Assembly (NCBI GenBank): GCA_963922205.1
Contig: CAWUHX010000348.1
Location: 62,001-126,000 of the forward strand
DNA length: 64,000 nucleotides
DNA from: Romanomermis culicivorax
Taxonomy: Eukaryota > Nematoda > Enoplea > Mermithida > Mermithidae
Direction: 5' to 3'
Made by a program: the position numbers and the translations under genes. Each line of letters begins with the position of its first letter. Positions within the stretch are counted from its first letter, which is position 1. The notes under the pieces were generated by a model. The model ran no database searches and was not told where the DNA came from. It saw nothing but the letters and a program-made list of their open reading frames with translations. Positions 1 to 8,881 of the stretch are shown here, in pieces.

Positions 1-637
1 TTCGAAATTTTTTTCCTCAAAAGACCCCATTTGAGGAAAAAAAACGGTGGTGTGCACCAGCTGCAGTAATACCGAAATCTCAAAGTTTTCCGGCGCTTCG
101 CGCCGGTCATGGGTATAATGATAACTATACTCTATCAGGCGCGGCCGTCAGCATATCTACTTCGACTTACTAATTAATGCTCAACAGTTTCCATCAATCA
201 AGCTAGCTCGTTTCATTTCCTAATCGTTTACAGTCAATTATGTCGCCGAAAAGAGAGATTTTTCATCAATTCTCTCAATTTTTTCTCTCGATAATTGGAA
301 TTTTTTAAACGTTTGCAATCTGAAATTTTGCGTTTATTGAAAGTAGAAATTAAAGACATCATTTTAGACTGCGATTTTAAAACTTTTGTTCACGAATTAT
401 CTGTTGGAGAGATTTATTGTTCAGCGTCTTAGAATACAAAAACCCGAAAATTTTTCCGGCGCTCCGCGCCGGAATGGGAAGCAAATTACACTTCATCAGT
501 CTGATTTTAATTTTTTTCCCAACGTTATGAAGGTTCACTTTCCACCGTTTTAGAAAGTGAAAATCAAAAAATTTTTCCGGCGCTCCGCGCGGAACCAAGA
601 ACTAAATAAAATTAGATGATTCTAATCGGATTCACAG
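1..637 (-). mobile_element. hAT-like non-autonomous element, copy A, left part
   Basis: From about position 75 this matches, in reverse orientation, the intact element at 35799-36867 (same hairpins, same order of blocks such as the one around 'ttactaattaatgctcaaca'). It contains no coding sequence. The copy is cut at 637 by the insertion of Ty3 element 1 and resumes at 12885. Joining the flanks, minus one ACAG, gives a sequence collinear with the uninterrupted paralogue at about 36.2 kb. Positions 1-75 hold a 'cccatttgaggaaaaaaaacggtgg' type block also seen at 15.3 kb. The outer terminus of this copy is not in the window. Confidence 0.75.
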
Positions 638-1219
638 TGTCGTGCGTGAGAATAAAGAAGTAGATAGACGACGCAGATGAGAATTTAGCTGTGTAGCTCG
701 ACGATTTATCGCGCGTTTAGAAGAGACGTACAGAACGTAGAAGAGCGTGGGGAACGCTGTAGACGAAACATCCGGAGTGTTTAACGAAATCAACGCAACG
801 ATAGTCGAACGCAGGAGATTGACGGGCTCGTAGAGAGCGCTGTGTCAATTTTATCCAGGGATCTTCGCTCAGGTCGTCAAAGGTTTTCGAATGCCGAAAC
901 TCGCGTCGCTAACCTAATCGCTTAGGAGTTTCACTCGCTTATTCAAACTATTTTCCAAATAGTTTGACTCAATCTAGAACACACTTTTCGCACAATTTAC
1001 TAATGTACAAAACAGCCGCCACACACCTTTTCAGACAAACACCAAAACACAACGGTTTGGCTACAGTACAACGCAATCTAATGAAAAACACTTTCATAAT
1101 TTCTTCACGTTGTAGCCACGCCTCTTCGGTGGTCTTGTCACGATCTTTCCTATTCAAACTTGCGGATCTTTTTTGCAAACGACACGAGCTTTACAAATAC
1201 GCCAAATCGCTCCACAACA
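638..1219 (-). repeat. 3' LTR of Ty3 element 1
   Basis: A direct repeat of 12299-12880, same length, with termini TGTCGTG...CACAACA on the plus strand (TGTTGTG...CACGACA in element orientation). It is preceded by ACAG, which recurs after the other LTR. Open frames inside it (for example 964-1278) occur at matching positions in both LTRs and look non-coding. Confidence 0.95.
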
Positions 1220-1232
1220 CTCCTCCCCTTTT
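1220..1232 (-). promoter_or_regulatory. Polypurine tract of Ty3 element 1
   Basis: Read on the minus strand this is AAAAGGGGAGGAG, directly abutting the 3' LTR. This is the expected site and composition for the plus-strand DNA primer of an LTR retrotransposon. Positions 1233-1565, up to the end of ORF4, are non-coding 3' leader with no feature I recognise. Confidence 0.85.
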
Positions 1233-1565
1233 CGATCTAAATCGCCTCAAGCGATTTCGATGTGTTGTGGTGAATTGACGTTTTGATCGAATGAGAGCGT
1301 TTAGCTCGTTTATTAGGCAAGTTTCTTTCGACGGTTTGTCTTTCTGGTTTCTCTACTCTGCGGCACATACTACACAAACAAAGAAAATTTAAACAATGTT
1401 ATCACAAAAATGTTACGGCACAAGGTGATGAGCAAATAAAAACTAGTATTTCACACCGAGAAATTTAAAATTTTAGAGATTTGAAAGAAAAGATTCTAGT
1501 GGAAAAGAATAAACTAATGAAAGGAAATGAGATGCGTTAGCATCGTGATACTTATCCATTTTGAC

Positions 1566-3665
1566 TCATTTCGGCGGAAATCCGCGACCTTTAGGCAAAA
1601 CTTTGACCGGGGTTTTGCTCGCTTTTAGAATACCCGGCAGAGGCATCTGTATCGAATGGCTCGTAGTCGGCGCACGTGGTGCCAAAGCTCGTTGCGCGGC
1701 GCCCAATGATGTTCGAATTCCAACCGTCGATGGTTGAGCCATCGCGGCCGTTGTCATAGTGATGATCGGGGCCGGTGTCATTTGATACTTTTGCGGTACG
1801 ACTGCTTTTGCCTTTGCCATCGCATCTTTCTTCTTTTTCTTTTCTTCGGCTCGCTTGTCCATTTCGATTTGATACTCGCGATGTATATCTTGGATGATAG
1901 CCTTTCTTTCTTCAGTCGCCGGATAATTCGGGGCTCGCATATCGGTGAGGCATTGCAAGATGTAGCGTAAAGCCATCGAATACGAATTATCGGTAGTTTT
2001 GTAGTCGTAGGCTTGTCTGGCGTGGAAGAGGAACAGCCTGAGCTGTGTTATCATGATTGCGTTTTCAGCGCCGTAATACTTGTAGTAATCACACATCCAA
2101 CTTAGAAGAACTGCAGTGAGTTCTTCTGTGCAATGCGTATCTCGTCGCAAATATCGCGTTTGGAAATAGTCAGGAAAGTCCTGCGCTATTTGTTGCGAAG
2201 CCGCGGTGGCTTGACGTAAAATTACAGGATCGAAATCCAAATGAGCACGATTGAAGTAATTAATGATAATTACTTCGTTGGTCGTTCTCGGTTGGATTTG
2301 AGCCGTAATAGGCGCTGTAGGTACGCTAGGGTACCATGTTTCCGGCAGTGTATGCTGTCTACCGTGTCGTCGATACGGAACTTTGTATTCTCGGACGGTT
2401 CGTTGCGATTTCTGTTGTTCGCTAGCCGTTTCCGCTTGCTGCGACGTTGTTGGTTCGTCGATCATCGGTTCGGAGCCAGCCGTTGGAGGCTGTTGGCCCT
2501 CTAACTGTTCTTTTTGCAATTGATCGCGTTTCAAGGCACTAGCCCATTCGATTCTTTTTTGTCGATCTTTTGATTTGCTAGGATGTTCTCGTCTATATTC
2601 GCGATCTTGGTGAAATTTTCTAGGACGCTCGTTTGACGCGTATTCACCATGTCGATATTTTCGACTGTCATAATCCTCGCTTTCCTTTCGGGCAGTAGAC
2701 CGCGAGGGTCGTTCTCGAGATCGTGATTCGGTTTCTTTTCGTTCTCTACTACGAGTATCTTCTCGTGATTCGCGTCGTTTTTTAAGTGGAGGCACGTAAT
2801 TAGGATCTTCTGGGTGAGTGTCCAGATAATCCTGTAATGTGCGCAGCTGTTTATCGATAGCATTTCGTCTGCGAAACAGTGAAAACTGATACGCTCTAAC
2901 GTTGCGAATGGGTACGCCGTGTTCGTCGCACAGTCGATCGTCTTTCACCTCCAAAACTGGAGTGGCGGTTTCGGTACTGATGGGAGTAGAGGTGTCTTCC
3001 TCGTTTTTCTTCGGTATTCGGTATCGCGTAGGTACTATTTTCGGAGGTACCATTTTCGTTTCGTCTTCTTCTACGTCTTCTATTCGCGAAACATCGTACA
3101 TCGATGAGGTTTTCACCAACGAGGCTACCTCTTGTATGTTTCGTTTCTTTATCTCCTCCGATTCCAATTCGAATGTACTGCTCGATAAGTTTTTGGATAG
3201 CAGAGTTAACGAGGACGTTGTTTTAGTCGTCATTATAGGAGCAGTAGTATCAGCTGTGGATACGTCTTCTTCTTCGCTTTCGAGTTGTATAACATCGGTT
3301 TCGGACGGTAGTTCCATTTTTACCGTGAACAATTCTTCGGCGGTTTGTTTCAGCAACGAATCGACGGCCATCGCCGTTTCCGCATCAAATTCGGTATCCG
3401 CGGTGGATTGTGTAGGAGCCTGTGTAGGCCTTTTCGTGGGACTTTCTCCCGACAATATAGCGGTCGGTATTACGGGCAAATTCGAACTCATTGTTAGAGT
3501 ATGACTTGGCGGAAAGCAAATGAGTTGCTCGCATTTTCTCGACGTTAAAATCGGCGAATTGTATGAAAAGTAGTAGTAGGGATTTTCCCTATACTTCTTT
3601 TTCGTTACAAGATCGGTTTCGTTGGAGACAGGGAAACTGTCATTTTTGGATACGATTTGACGCAT
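1566..3665 (-). CDS. Accessory ORF4: RS/charged protein with helical C-terminus
   Basis: 699 residues with no match that I recognise. Residues 1-50 carry an NPYYY motif (28-32) that also occurs in the accessory protein of element 2 at about 62.2 kb. Residues 60-240 are acidic and Ser/Thr-rich. Residues 295-375 are very rich in Arg, Ser and Glu with several RSRE/SRER units, resembling an SR-type region. Residues about 464-605 form a hydrophobic, predicted helical domain ending in a Lys-rich tail (608-622). The C-terminal domain resembles the last reading frame of element 2 (63.7-64.0 kb). The frame is the same as ORF3, 114 bp upstream, with only two TGA codons (3780-3782 and 3690-3692) between, so ORF4 is probably the C-terminal half of one ancestral protein. 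The Met at 3665 may then not be the true start. It terminates in TGA at 1566-1568. Function is unknown; RNA binding or a nuclear role is only a guess from the RS composition. Confidence 0.8.
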   Translation of the reverse strand: MRQIVSKNDSFPVSNETDLVTKKKYRENPYYYFSYNSPILTSRKCEQLICFPPSHTLTMSSNLPVIPTAILSGESPTKRPTQAPTQSTADTEFDAETAMAVDSLLKQTAEELFTVKMELPSETDVIQLESEEEDVSTADTTAPIMTTKTTSSLTLLSKNLSSSTFELESEEIKKRNIQEVASLVKTSSMYDVSRIEDVEEDETKMVPPKIVPTRYRIPKKNEEDTSTPISTETATPVLEVKDDRLCDEHGVPIRNVRAYQFSLFRRRNAIDKQLRTLQDYLDTHPEDPNYVPPLKKRRESREDTRSRERKETESRSRERPSRSTARKESEDYDSRKYRHGEYASNERPRKFHQDREYRREHPSKSKDRQKRIEWASALKRDQLQKEQLEGQQPPTAGSEPMIDEPTTSQQAETASEQQKSQRTVREYKVPYRRHGRQHTLPETWYPSVPTAPITAQIQPRTTNEVIIINYFNRAHLDFDPVILRQATAASQQIAQDFPDYFQTRYLRRDTHCTEELTAVLLSWMCDYYKYYGAENAIMITQLRLFLFHARQAYDYKTTDNSYSMALRYILQCLTDMRAPNYPATEERKAIIQDIHREYQIEMDKRAEEKKKKKDAMAKAKAVVPQKYQMTPAPIITMTTAAMAQPSTVGIRTSLGAAQRALAPRAPTTSHSIQMPLPGILKASKTPVKVLPKGRGFPPK

Positions 3666-3779
3666 AAAATATCGATTCGCGTATATCGGTCATTTACTGT
3701 CGCTGCGATTCTTTTCGTTATAGGGCAAGCGACTAGTCCATTCCATTAGCTCGAATTTAAACGTACCGTCTCGTTTCAC

Positions 3780-5363
3780 TCAATTTTGTTTGCAAATAAG
3801 ATCTATGTCGATACTGTCACTTTTCGATAACAGTTTCGTGATCTCATTTTTGAGGATGGCTCGCAATTCCATTTCGGAATGTGGGGAGCAGACGTGAGCG
3901 ACTAGCGGCATCGTTCCGCGAACAGCGTTCATCCATTGGTGATGATTCGGAAGTGCGTAGAGCGGCGTTAGAGCCGGCTTTTTGGCGATCTGATGATCGC
4001 ATTTTATTTCGTAGATCGGCCACGTTTCAGGAGGACCGTAGGTAGTGAACGGATCGTTTACGACTAGTTCCAAATTTATTTGTTTCGCTTCGTCGCTCGT
4101 CACCATGTTTTGGTCTATTTCGGAAAGAAATAGCAACGACATAGGTGCGCCGACTTCGTAATGGATACTAACTACGTCATTGGAGCGTAAAGCTCGCTCT
4201 ATAACTCTCGCGCATATAGCGGCGTTGTCGTACGGTTCAGTTTTTCCGTCGTCGGTCGAAGAAGACGTGTTGTTTTTGCTACCTTTTATCGTCGGTAGTT
4301 TCGTCGGATGCATTTTCAATCCAAGTGGTTTAGTGGAGTGCTCCACGTTTACGTGATTATACATGCAGTATCGCATGTTCGGGACGTTATAGTCGTAGTA
4401 TATGATTCGATTTAATGCCAAAATTTTGTCGCGCATGATCGCATGCAGCATACTTTTCAAAAGCGTCGGATCTACGACGCCGAAAGCGCCCTTTTCGTCG
4501 CCTTCGCGATCGACATTTGCGTTGTCATACAAATTTTGGGTAGCAATGTGTATGTATTCGGGCGGCAAGAAATCGTGCGGGAAGATTTGTATACTGTCGT
4601 AGACGCTGTCTACGAAGCCGTAGCGCCCGTACGCTAAAAACATTAGTATCGGATAGTACGCGTCTAGAATCGAATACGTCAACACTTGTTCGTCGGGTTT
4701 GGCTGCTTGGGCGATGCGATCGTTCGCTTGCGGAAAATACAACGTGTAGCGTTCTACGTCTAGCGCGAATGCGTCGGCAACGATTCCTTTCAATTTTTTG
4801 TTTTCGGGGCACAAGCCAATCAGACGAGCTCTTTTCCACTTTTCGGGTGAGCGTTCGATATTTTCTAGTATTATCTGGACGTCGACCAGAATACTAGGCG
4901 CGAGCACGTTAGAGTGTGTTTTTCGAGCGTCGGAAGAGTAAAACTCTCGTCCGTGCATGTCTTTGAGACATTTCCAATCGTCGGCTTGATCGAATCCAAT
5001 TACGATCGTTTTAGGGGCCGACACGAACTCGTAGAAGGCCCTCCAATCATCGGGTGTCGCCGCTAAGGCGTCCAACATTATAGTGTATCCAGTGGGAAAA
5101 CCCAGCTGGACGAACCGAGCGACGTGGGTCGCGTTCTGGTTCACTATATTCATCTTCGTTTTCTTGTCTATGTATAGTTGAGTAGTCGAGATCTTTTCGA
5201 CGTCGAATCTGACTAGCACATGGCCGCGGAAGTTCGGTTTTGCGTATGCCGATAGGGCGCCTTTCAACTCTCCGCTCTCAATGTATTGAGGGTCGCGTAG
5301 CACGTTGAGCAGTCTTGCATATACCGTCTCGAACCAACGTTTGAATTCCGTGATTCGGATCAT
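3780..5363 (-). CDS. ORF3: DEDDy-type 3'-5' exonuclease-like protein
   Basis: 527 residues lying where retroviruses carry env. The N-terminal ~250 residues have the full pattern of the RNase D/WRN (DEDDy) exonuclease family. Motif I is FDVE (D54, E56), followed by the usual Q-rich strand and 'MLD' at about 96-98. Motif II is [13 protein letters not shown] (D129). A 'LVDVQ' strand lies at about 159-163 and an LK-type helix at about 190-200. Motif III is YSILDAY (Y230, D234). These are the metal-binding and tyrosine residues of the family, so activity is plausible but inferred. Residues 380-510 are a second conserved region ending in an H490, PHS (494-496), EL (499-500) pattern shared with element 2. 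No signal peptide or transmembrane segment is visible, so this is not an envelope protein. A splice acceptor (TTTTTTAG) lies 17 nt before the ATG. The ORF stops at a TGA in frame with ORF4. Confidence 0.85.
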   Translation of the reverse strand: MIRITEFKRWFETVYARLLNVLRDPQYIESGELKGALSAYAKPNFRGHVLVRFDVEKISTTQLYIDKKTKMNIVNQNATHVARFVQLGFPTGYTIMLDALAATPDDWRAFYEFVSAPKTIVIGFDQADDWKCLKDMHGREFYSSDARKTHSNVLAPSILVDVQIILENIERSPEKWKRARLIGLCPENKKLKGIVADAFALDVERYTLYFPQANDRIAQAAKPDEQVLTYSILDAYYPILMFLAYGRYGFVDSVYDSIQIFPHDFLPPEYIHIATQNLYDNANVDREGDEKGAFGVVDPTLLKSMLHAIMRDKILALNRIIYYDYNVPNMRYCMYNHVNVEHSTKPLGLKMHPTKLPTIKGSKNNTSSSTDDGKTEPYDNAAICARVIERALRSNDVVSIHYEVGAPMSLLFLSEIDQNMVTSDEAKQINLELVVNDPFTTYGPPETWPIYEIKCDHQIAKKPALTPLYALPNHHQWMNAVRGTMPLVAHVCSPHSEMELRAILKNEITKLLSKSDSIDIDLICKQN

Positions 5364-6247
5364 TCTTTTGATATTGTACTCTAAAAAATATCATAAAATT
5401 TCGATTAATTTCTGTGGGATTTAGTTTCGCATGGAAACGTCACTCCTTCGAATCGCAGTGTACAAATCTTCTAGCGAAGTTACCGCGACTCACATTTTCT
5501 TATCGACGGATCGATGCTTTACTCTTCCCAGGGGAAGTGAAACCCGGAGTTTCTTTTTTAGAGACTTTAGTCTAATTGGCAGTGCAGAACTTACCATCAG
5601 CAAAGAAAAATCTGTCATCTTAACGGTACTGCTTTTTCTGATACGCCACGTATCGGTCTTGGTTGTTAAAAGATTTTCTAAATATTGGCGGCGGATTTAT
5701 TAGCGACGTGGATATCGCCGATCCTTGCGACGTTGTCGCCTCCGATTCACTCGCCATCGTTTTTCTCTATCAACTTTGATTTTGAACAATTTCAAATTCG
5801 ATGCGACCGTTCTCTATCCTTTCAATATTGCGAAATGAAAATATAAGCCAAACTATCTTGCTAAAAGATGAAGATGTAAAGTGGAAAGTTGTTAAACCAC
5901 GAATTTAAATTTTCATGCACATGGCAAAAAATGTAAAGTTCAGATTGGGTGGGACCAGAGGAAGATTTTCCTACAGCGCGCGCTTTCTACTCATTTTCTC
6001 TTTTGCACAACTACTTATGGAAGGTCAATTTATTCGAAATGGACGTGAATAAATACAAAATCACATGATAATATCACACGCATTCCTTTCATTCATTCCA
6101 CATAGAATCTGTATGAGCGCGTTTAGCGCGTTTTTAAATATTCGAAAAATTTGTACTCATCGCTTTGCTCACAATCATTAAATAGTTAGAATTTATTTAA
6201 CAAAATTAAAAATTAATGTTAGTTGAAATATATCAAAATTATTAGTT
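5364..6247 (-). other. Spacer between integrase and ORF3, with splice acceptor
   Basis: 884 bp without a supported gene. Its last part in element orientation reads ATGATATTTTTTAG then AG, a consensus polypyrimidine-AG acceptor. The AG is at 5382-5381 and the exonuclease ATG follows at 5363. Element 2 has a spacer of similar length with an acceptor in the same place. I infer that ORF3 is expressed from a spliced or subgenomic mRNA; no matching donor was identified. Confidence 0.5.
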
Positions 6248-7729
6248 TTAATTTTTACAAAGTTTTGGAGGACCGTTGTCTTCCATTTCTAAGATTGCCG
6301 ATGCCGTGCGAGGCATGTATGGCTTTACGCGAGAAAGTGAGACTTTCTGAGATTGTCCGGGACAATCTAGACTATCGATCGTAATGACGTTTTTCGAGAT
6401 TTCGGAATTTTCGACCACTACGAAGGGTCCGATATAGTCTTTATCGATTTTAGTTGCTTTTTTGTTGTTAATCAACAGTATGAGATCATTTAGATCGTAT
6501 TTCTGCTCTTTCGCTTTCTTATCGAAGTATCGCTTATGCGATTCGGACGCGTTTTTTAAGTTTTCGGAAACTTCTTTATATAGCGTTAGTTGCGCTTGGG
6601 TGAAGATGTACTGATACGCATCGTAGTTTAGCGGTAACGTTAGACTTTTCGCGCAGTCGAAATCTATAGCGATTCTGGGTTCGTACCCTCGCAAAAGTCG
6701 AAACGGAGAAAAGTGAGTAGCTGTGTGAGCAACAGCGTTATAGGCGAATGTCGGGAAAGGTAAATACCGTTCCCAATTATCGGGGTCTTCGGCGGTGAAT
6801 TTTTTGGGTTGCGAAATTAGCGTTTGATTGAATCTTTCTACCATTCCATTACATTGCAGGTGATACGCAGTGGTATTGATTTTCTGAACTTTTAGTAGTT
6901 TGGCGATGTCTTTCATCAAGTTTGAAGTGAATCCTGAACCCTGATCTGATAGAAGATGTTTCAGGCTGCCATGAACCAAAACTACATTGTTTACGAAACT
7001 TTCGACTATAGTGGCTGCTTTTTGATCCGGAATCAAATGAGCGCTTACCCATTTCGTGAAGTAGTCTTGAAATACGATGATGTATGATCTTTTCTCACCC
7101 AGAGGGGATATGTTTACTATGTCGGTCGCGACGATTTCAAATGGATATTTTGGCTGTATCGGCATCAACAGAGGAGGTTTCGGCAACTGAGAAGTCGTTT
7201 GTTGACATGTTTTGCACGTTTTGATCCACTTTATTATCAATTCTTCCATTTTCGGCCACCAGAAATGCTGACGAATCATCACTGTAGTGCGTCTATGACC
7301 TTGATGACTCAAAATTTTCGCGCCATGGAATTGATACAAAACACTTTCAATTAAAGTAGTCGGAACTACTATCGCCGAAGCTGTATTGGCTTGTTTTGAC
7401 GTTCGGTACACTATTTTGTTTTCGGTATGGAAGGCAGATGAAATCGTAGAGATTTGCTTTTGTTCTAAGACTTTTACCAATTTCGCGATGTATGGATCTT
7501 TTCTTTGAGCTTCTCTGATTTCTTCCGGCGATTCTATAGTTATTAGCCGTTTCTCTGGCTGTTGAAAGTCTTCTTCGAACTTCGGCACTTTATTTCTTTC
7601 TTCTTTTTGCGTCATTGACCTTGTTATGGCCGCTGTGACAGTCTTTTTACCTTCGCGAAATGTTGGTCTGAATATTTCATTCGTTACTTCTTCGCTAGTC
7701 TTTGACTTCACTTTAGCGCGAGGTTCATT
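6248..7729 (-). CDS. Integrase domain of pol, element 1
   Basis: First Met at 7711; the frame is the same as RT, separated by a single TGA at 7730-7732. Numbering from that Met, the zinc-binding HHCC region has H129, H136 (or H139), C166 and C169. The DDE core has D197 (ATDIVN), D256 (LSDQG) and E292 (MVERFNQ). The family's usual YHPQ segment reads YHLQC here. The C-terminal ~100 residues form a chromatin/DNA-binding tail without a recognisable chromodomain. It ends in TAA at 6248. It catalyses insertion of the cDNA into host chromosomes. Confidence 0.95.
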   Translation of the reverse strand, partial: NEPRAKVKSKTSEEVTNEIFRPTFREGKKTVTAAITRSMTQKEERNKVPKFEEDFQQPEKRLITIESPEEIREAQRKDPYIAKLVKVLEQKQISTISSAFHTENKIVYRTSKQANTASAIVVPTTLIESVLYQFHGAKILSHQGHRRTTVMIRQHFWWPKMEELIIKWIKTCKTCQQTTSQLPKPPLLMPIQPKYPFEIVATDIVNISPLGEKRSYIIVFQDYFTKWVSAHLIPDQKAATIVESFVNNVVLVHGSLKHLLSDQGSGFTSNLMKDIAKLLKVQKINTTAYHLQCNGMVERFNQTLISQPKKFTAEDPDNWERYLPFPTFAYNAVAHTATHFSPFRLLRGYEPRIAIDFDCAKSLTLPLNYDAYQYIFTQAQLTLYKEVSENLKNASESHKRYFDKKAKEQKYDLNDLILLINNKKATKIDKDYIGPFVVVENSEISKNVITIDSLDCPGQSQKVSLSRVKPYMPRTASAILEMEDNGPPKLCKN

Positions 7730-8881
7730 TCAGGATAGAAAATCAGCACAAGCATTTTCTTTTCCTTTCACATATTCAACACGATAGTCATAGTCTTGAA
7801 GCTTTATTGCGAAGTTTTGAAGACGTGAATTTCGATGTTTTTCTTCTTTGATCCATTGCAAAGGTTTATGGTCAGTTCTGACCGTTACTTTTTGTCCATA
7901 GACATAGTGTCTGTACCAACGAAAAGCTTCTACAATTGCGAGACATTCTCGCTCAGTCGTACTGTAGCGGGTTTCTACGTCAGACAGAACTCTACTGTTG
8001 TATGCGATGACCCATTGATCATTTTCGTTTTCTTGATACAAAATCGCACCGATAGCAGTTGTACTAGCATCAGTTTGAATGATGAATTTCGATTTTTCGT
8101 CATTATAGACAGGATATCGCAGAAAGGGAGTTGAGGTTAGAGATGTTTTAATCTCGTTAAAAGCTGTACGATGTTCTTCGCTTATCTCATATTTCGCGTT
8201 TTTTCGTAGTAGTTGATAGAGCGGTCGCGAAAGAGTGGCAAGATTCGGTATGAATCGTCTACACCATTGGACTAGGCCCAAAAAACTTTGAAGATCTTTG
8301 ACCGTTTTTGGCATTTCATAGTTTACGATCACAGAGACTTTTTGGGGATCAGGTGAGATTCCATTTTCGCTTAGCAAGTGACCAAGAAATTTTACTTGTT
8401 TCGGCACGAAATCGCATTTATCTGGTCTTAGCGTTAGATTCGCGTCACGGAGAGCATCAAAGATCAGTTGGATGTGTGCTAGATGATCGTTATACGTTTG
8501 CGAAAAGACTATGATATCGTCGATATAGACCAGACAGATTTTCCAGATGTATGGATGCAGGATCCGTTCCATTAATCTTTGAAATTCAGCGGGAGCGTTT
8601 TTCAAACCGAAAGGTAGAACTTTGAAACGAAACAAGCCTTCTTGACTGACGAAAGTAGTTTTATCGCGTGAAGCGATGTCTAAAGGGATTTGCCAGTACC
8701 CTGCTTTTAAGTCTAGAGTTGAGAAAAATCGTGCATTGCCTAAAGCATCTAGATAATCATCGATTCGCGGAATCGGAAACTTATCGCTAGGAGTAACTTC
8801 ATTTATACCTCTATAATTGACTACGGGTCGCCAACTTCCATCTTTTTTGGTTACCAGAAAAATAGGTGCAGCCCACAGTGA
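7730..8881 (-). CDS. Reverse transcriptase and RNase H of pol, element 1
   Basis: Open in frame from just after the TGA at 8882-8884 (first Met at 8635). It contains the RT fingers and palm, with KDGSWRP near the start, the FGLKNAP motif and the catalytic YIDD at about 8516-8527. RNase H follows, with the TDAS motif, TERECLAI and TDHKPL, and ends at the conserved ADFLS before a TGA (7730-7732). Element 2 has Arg at exactly the codon that is TGA here, so the stop is likely a degenerate Arg codon. The frame is shared with gag-protease upstream and integrase downstream, indicating one ancestral polyprotein. Confidence 0.95.
   Translation of the reverse strand, partial: SLWAAPIFLVTKKDGSWRPVVNYRGINEVTPSDKFPIPRIDDYLDALGNARFFSTLDLKAGYWQIPLDIASRDKTTFVSQEGLFRFKVLPFGLKNAPAEFQRLMERILHPYIWKICLVYIDDIIVFSQTYNDHLAHIQLIFDALRDANLTLRPDKCDFVPKQVKFLGHLLSENGISPDPQKVSVIVNYEMPKTVKDLQSFLGLVQWCRRFIPNLATLSRPLYQLLRKNAKYEISEEHRTAFNEIKTSLTSTPFLRYPVYNDEKSKFIIQTDASTTAIGAILYQENENDQWVIAYNSRVLSDVETRYSTTERECLAIVEAFRWYRHYVYGQKVTVRTDHKPLQWIKEEKHRNSRLQNFAIKLQDYDYRVEYVKGKENACADFLS

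Noticed and set aside
964-1278. 104-codon frame, with a near-identical 92-codon frame at 12625-12903
   Set aside because: Both lie within the LTRs and are similar only because the LTRs are direct repeats; no protein features.
1566-5363. ORF3/ORF4 as a viral envelope
   Set aside because: No signal peptide, furin-like site or transmembrane helix; ORF3 has exonuclease motifs instead.
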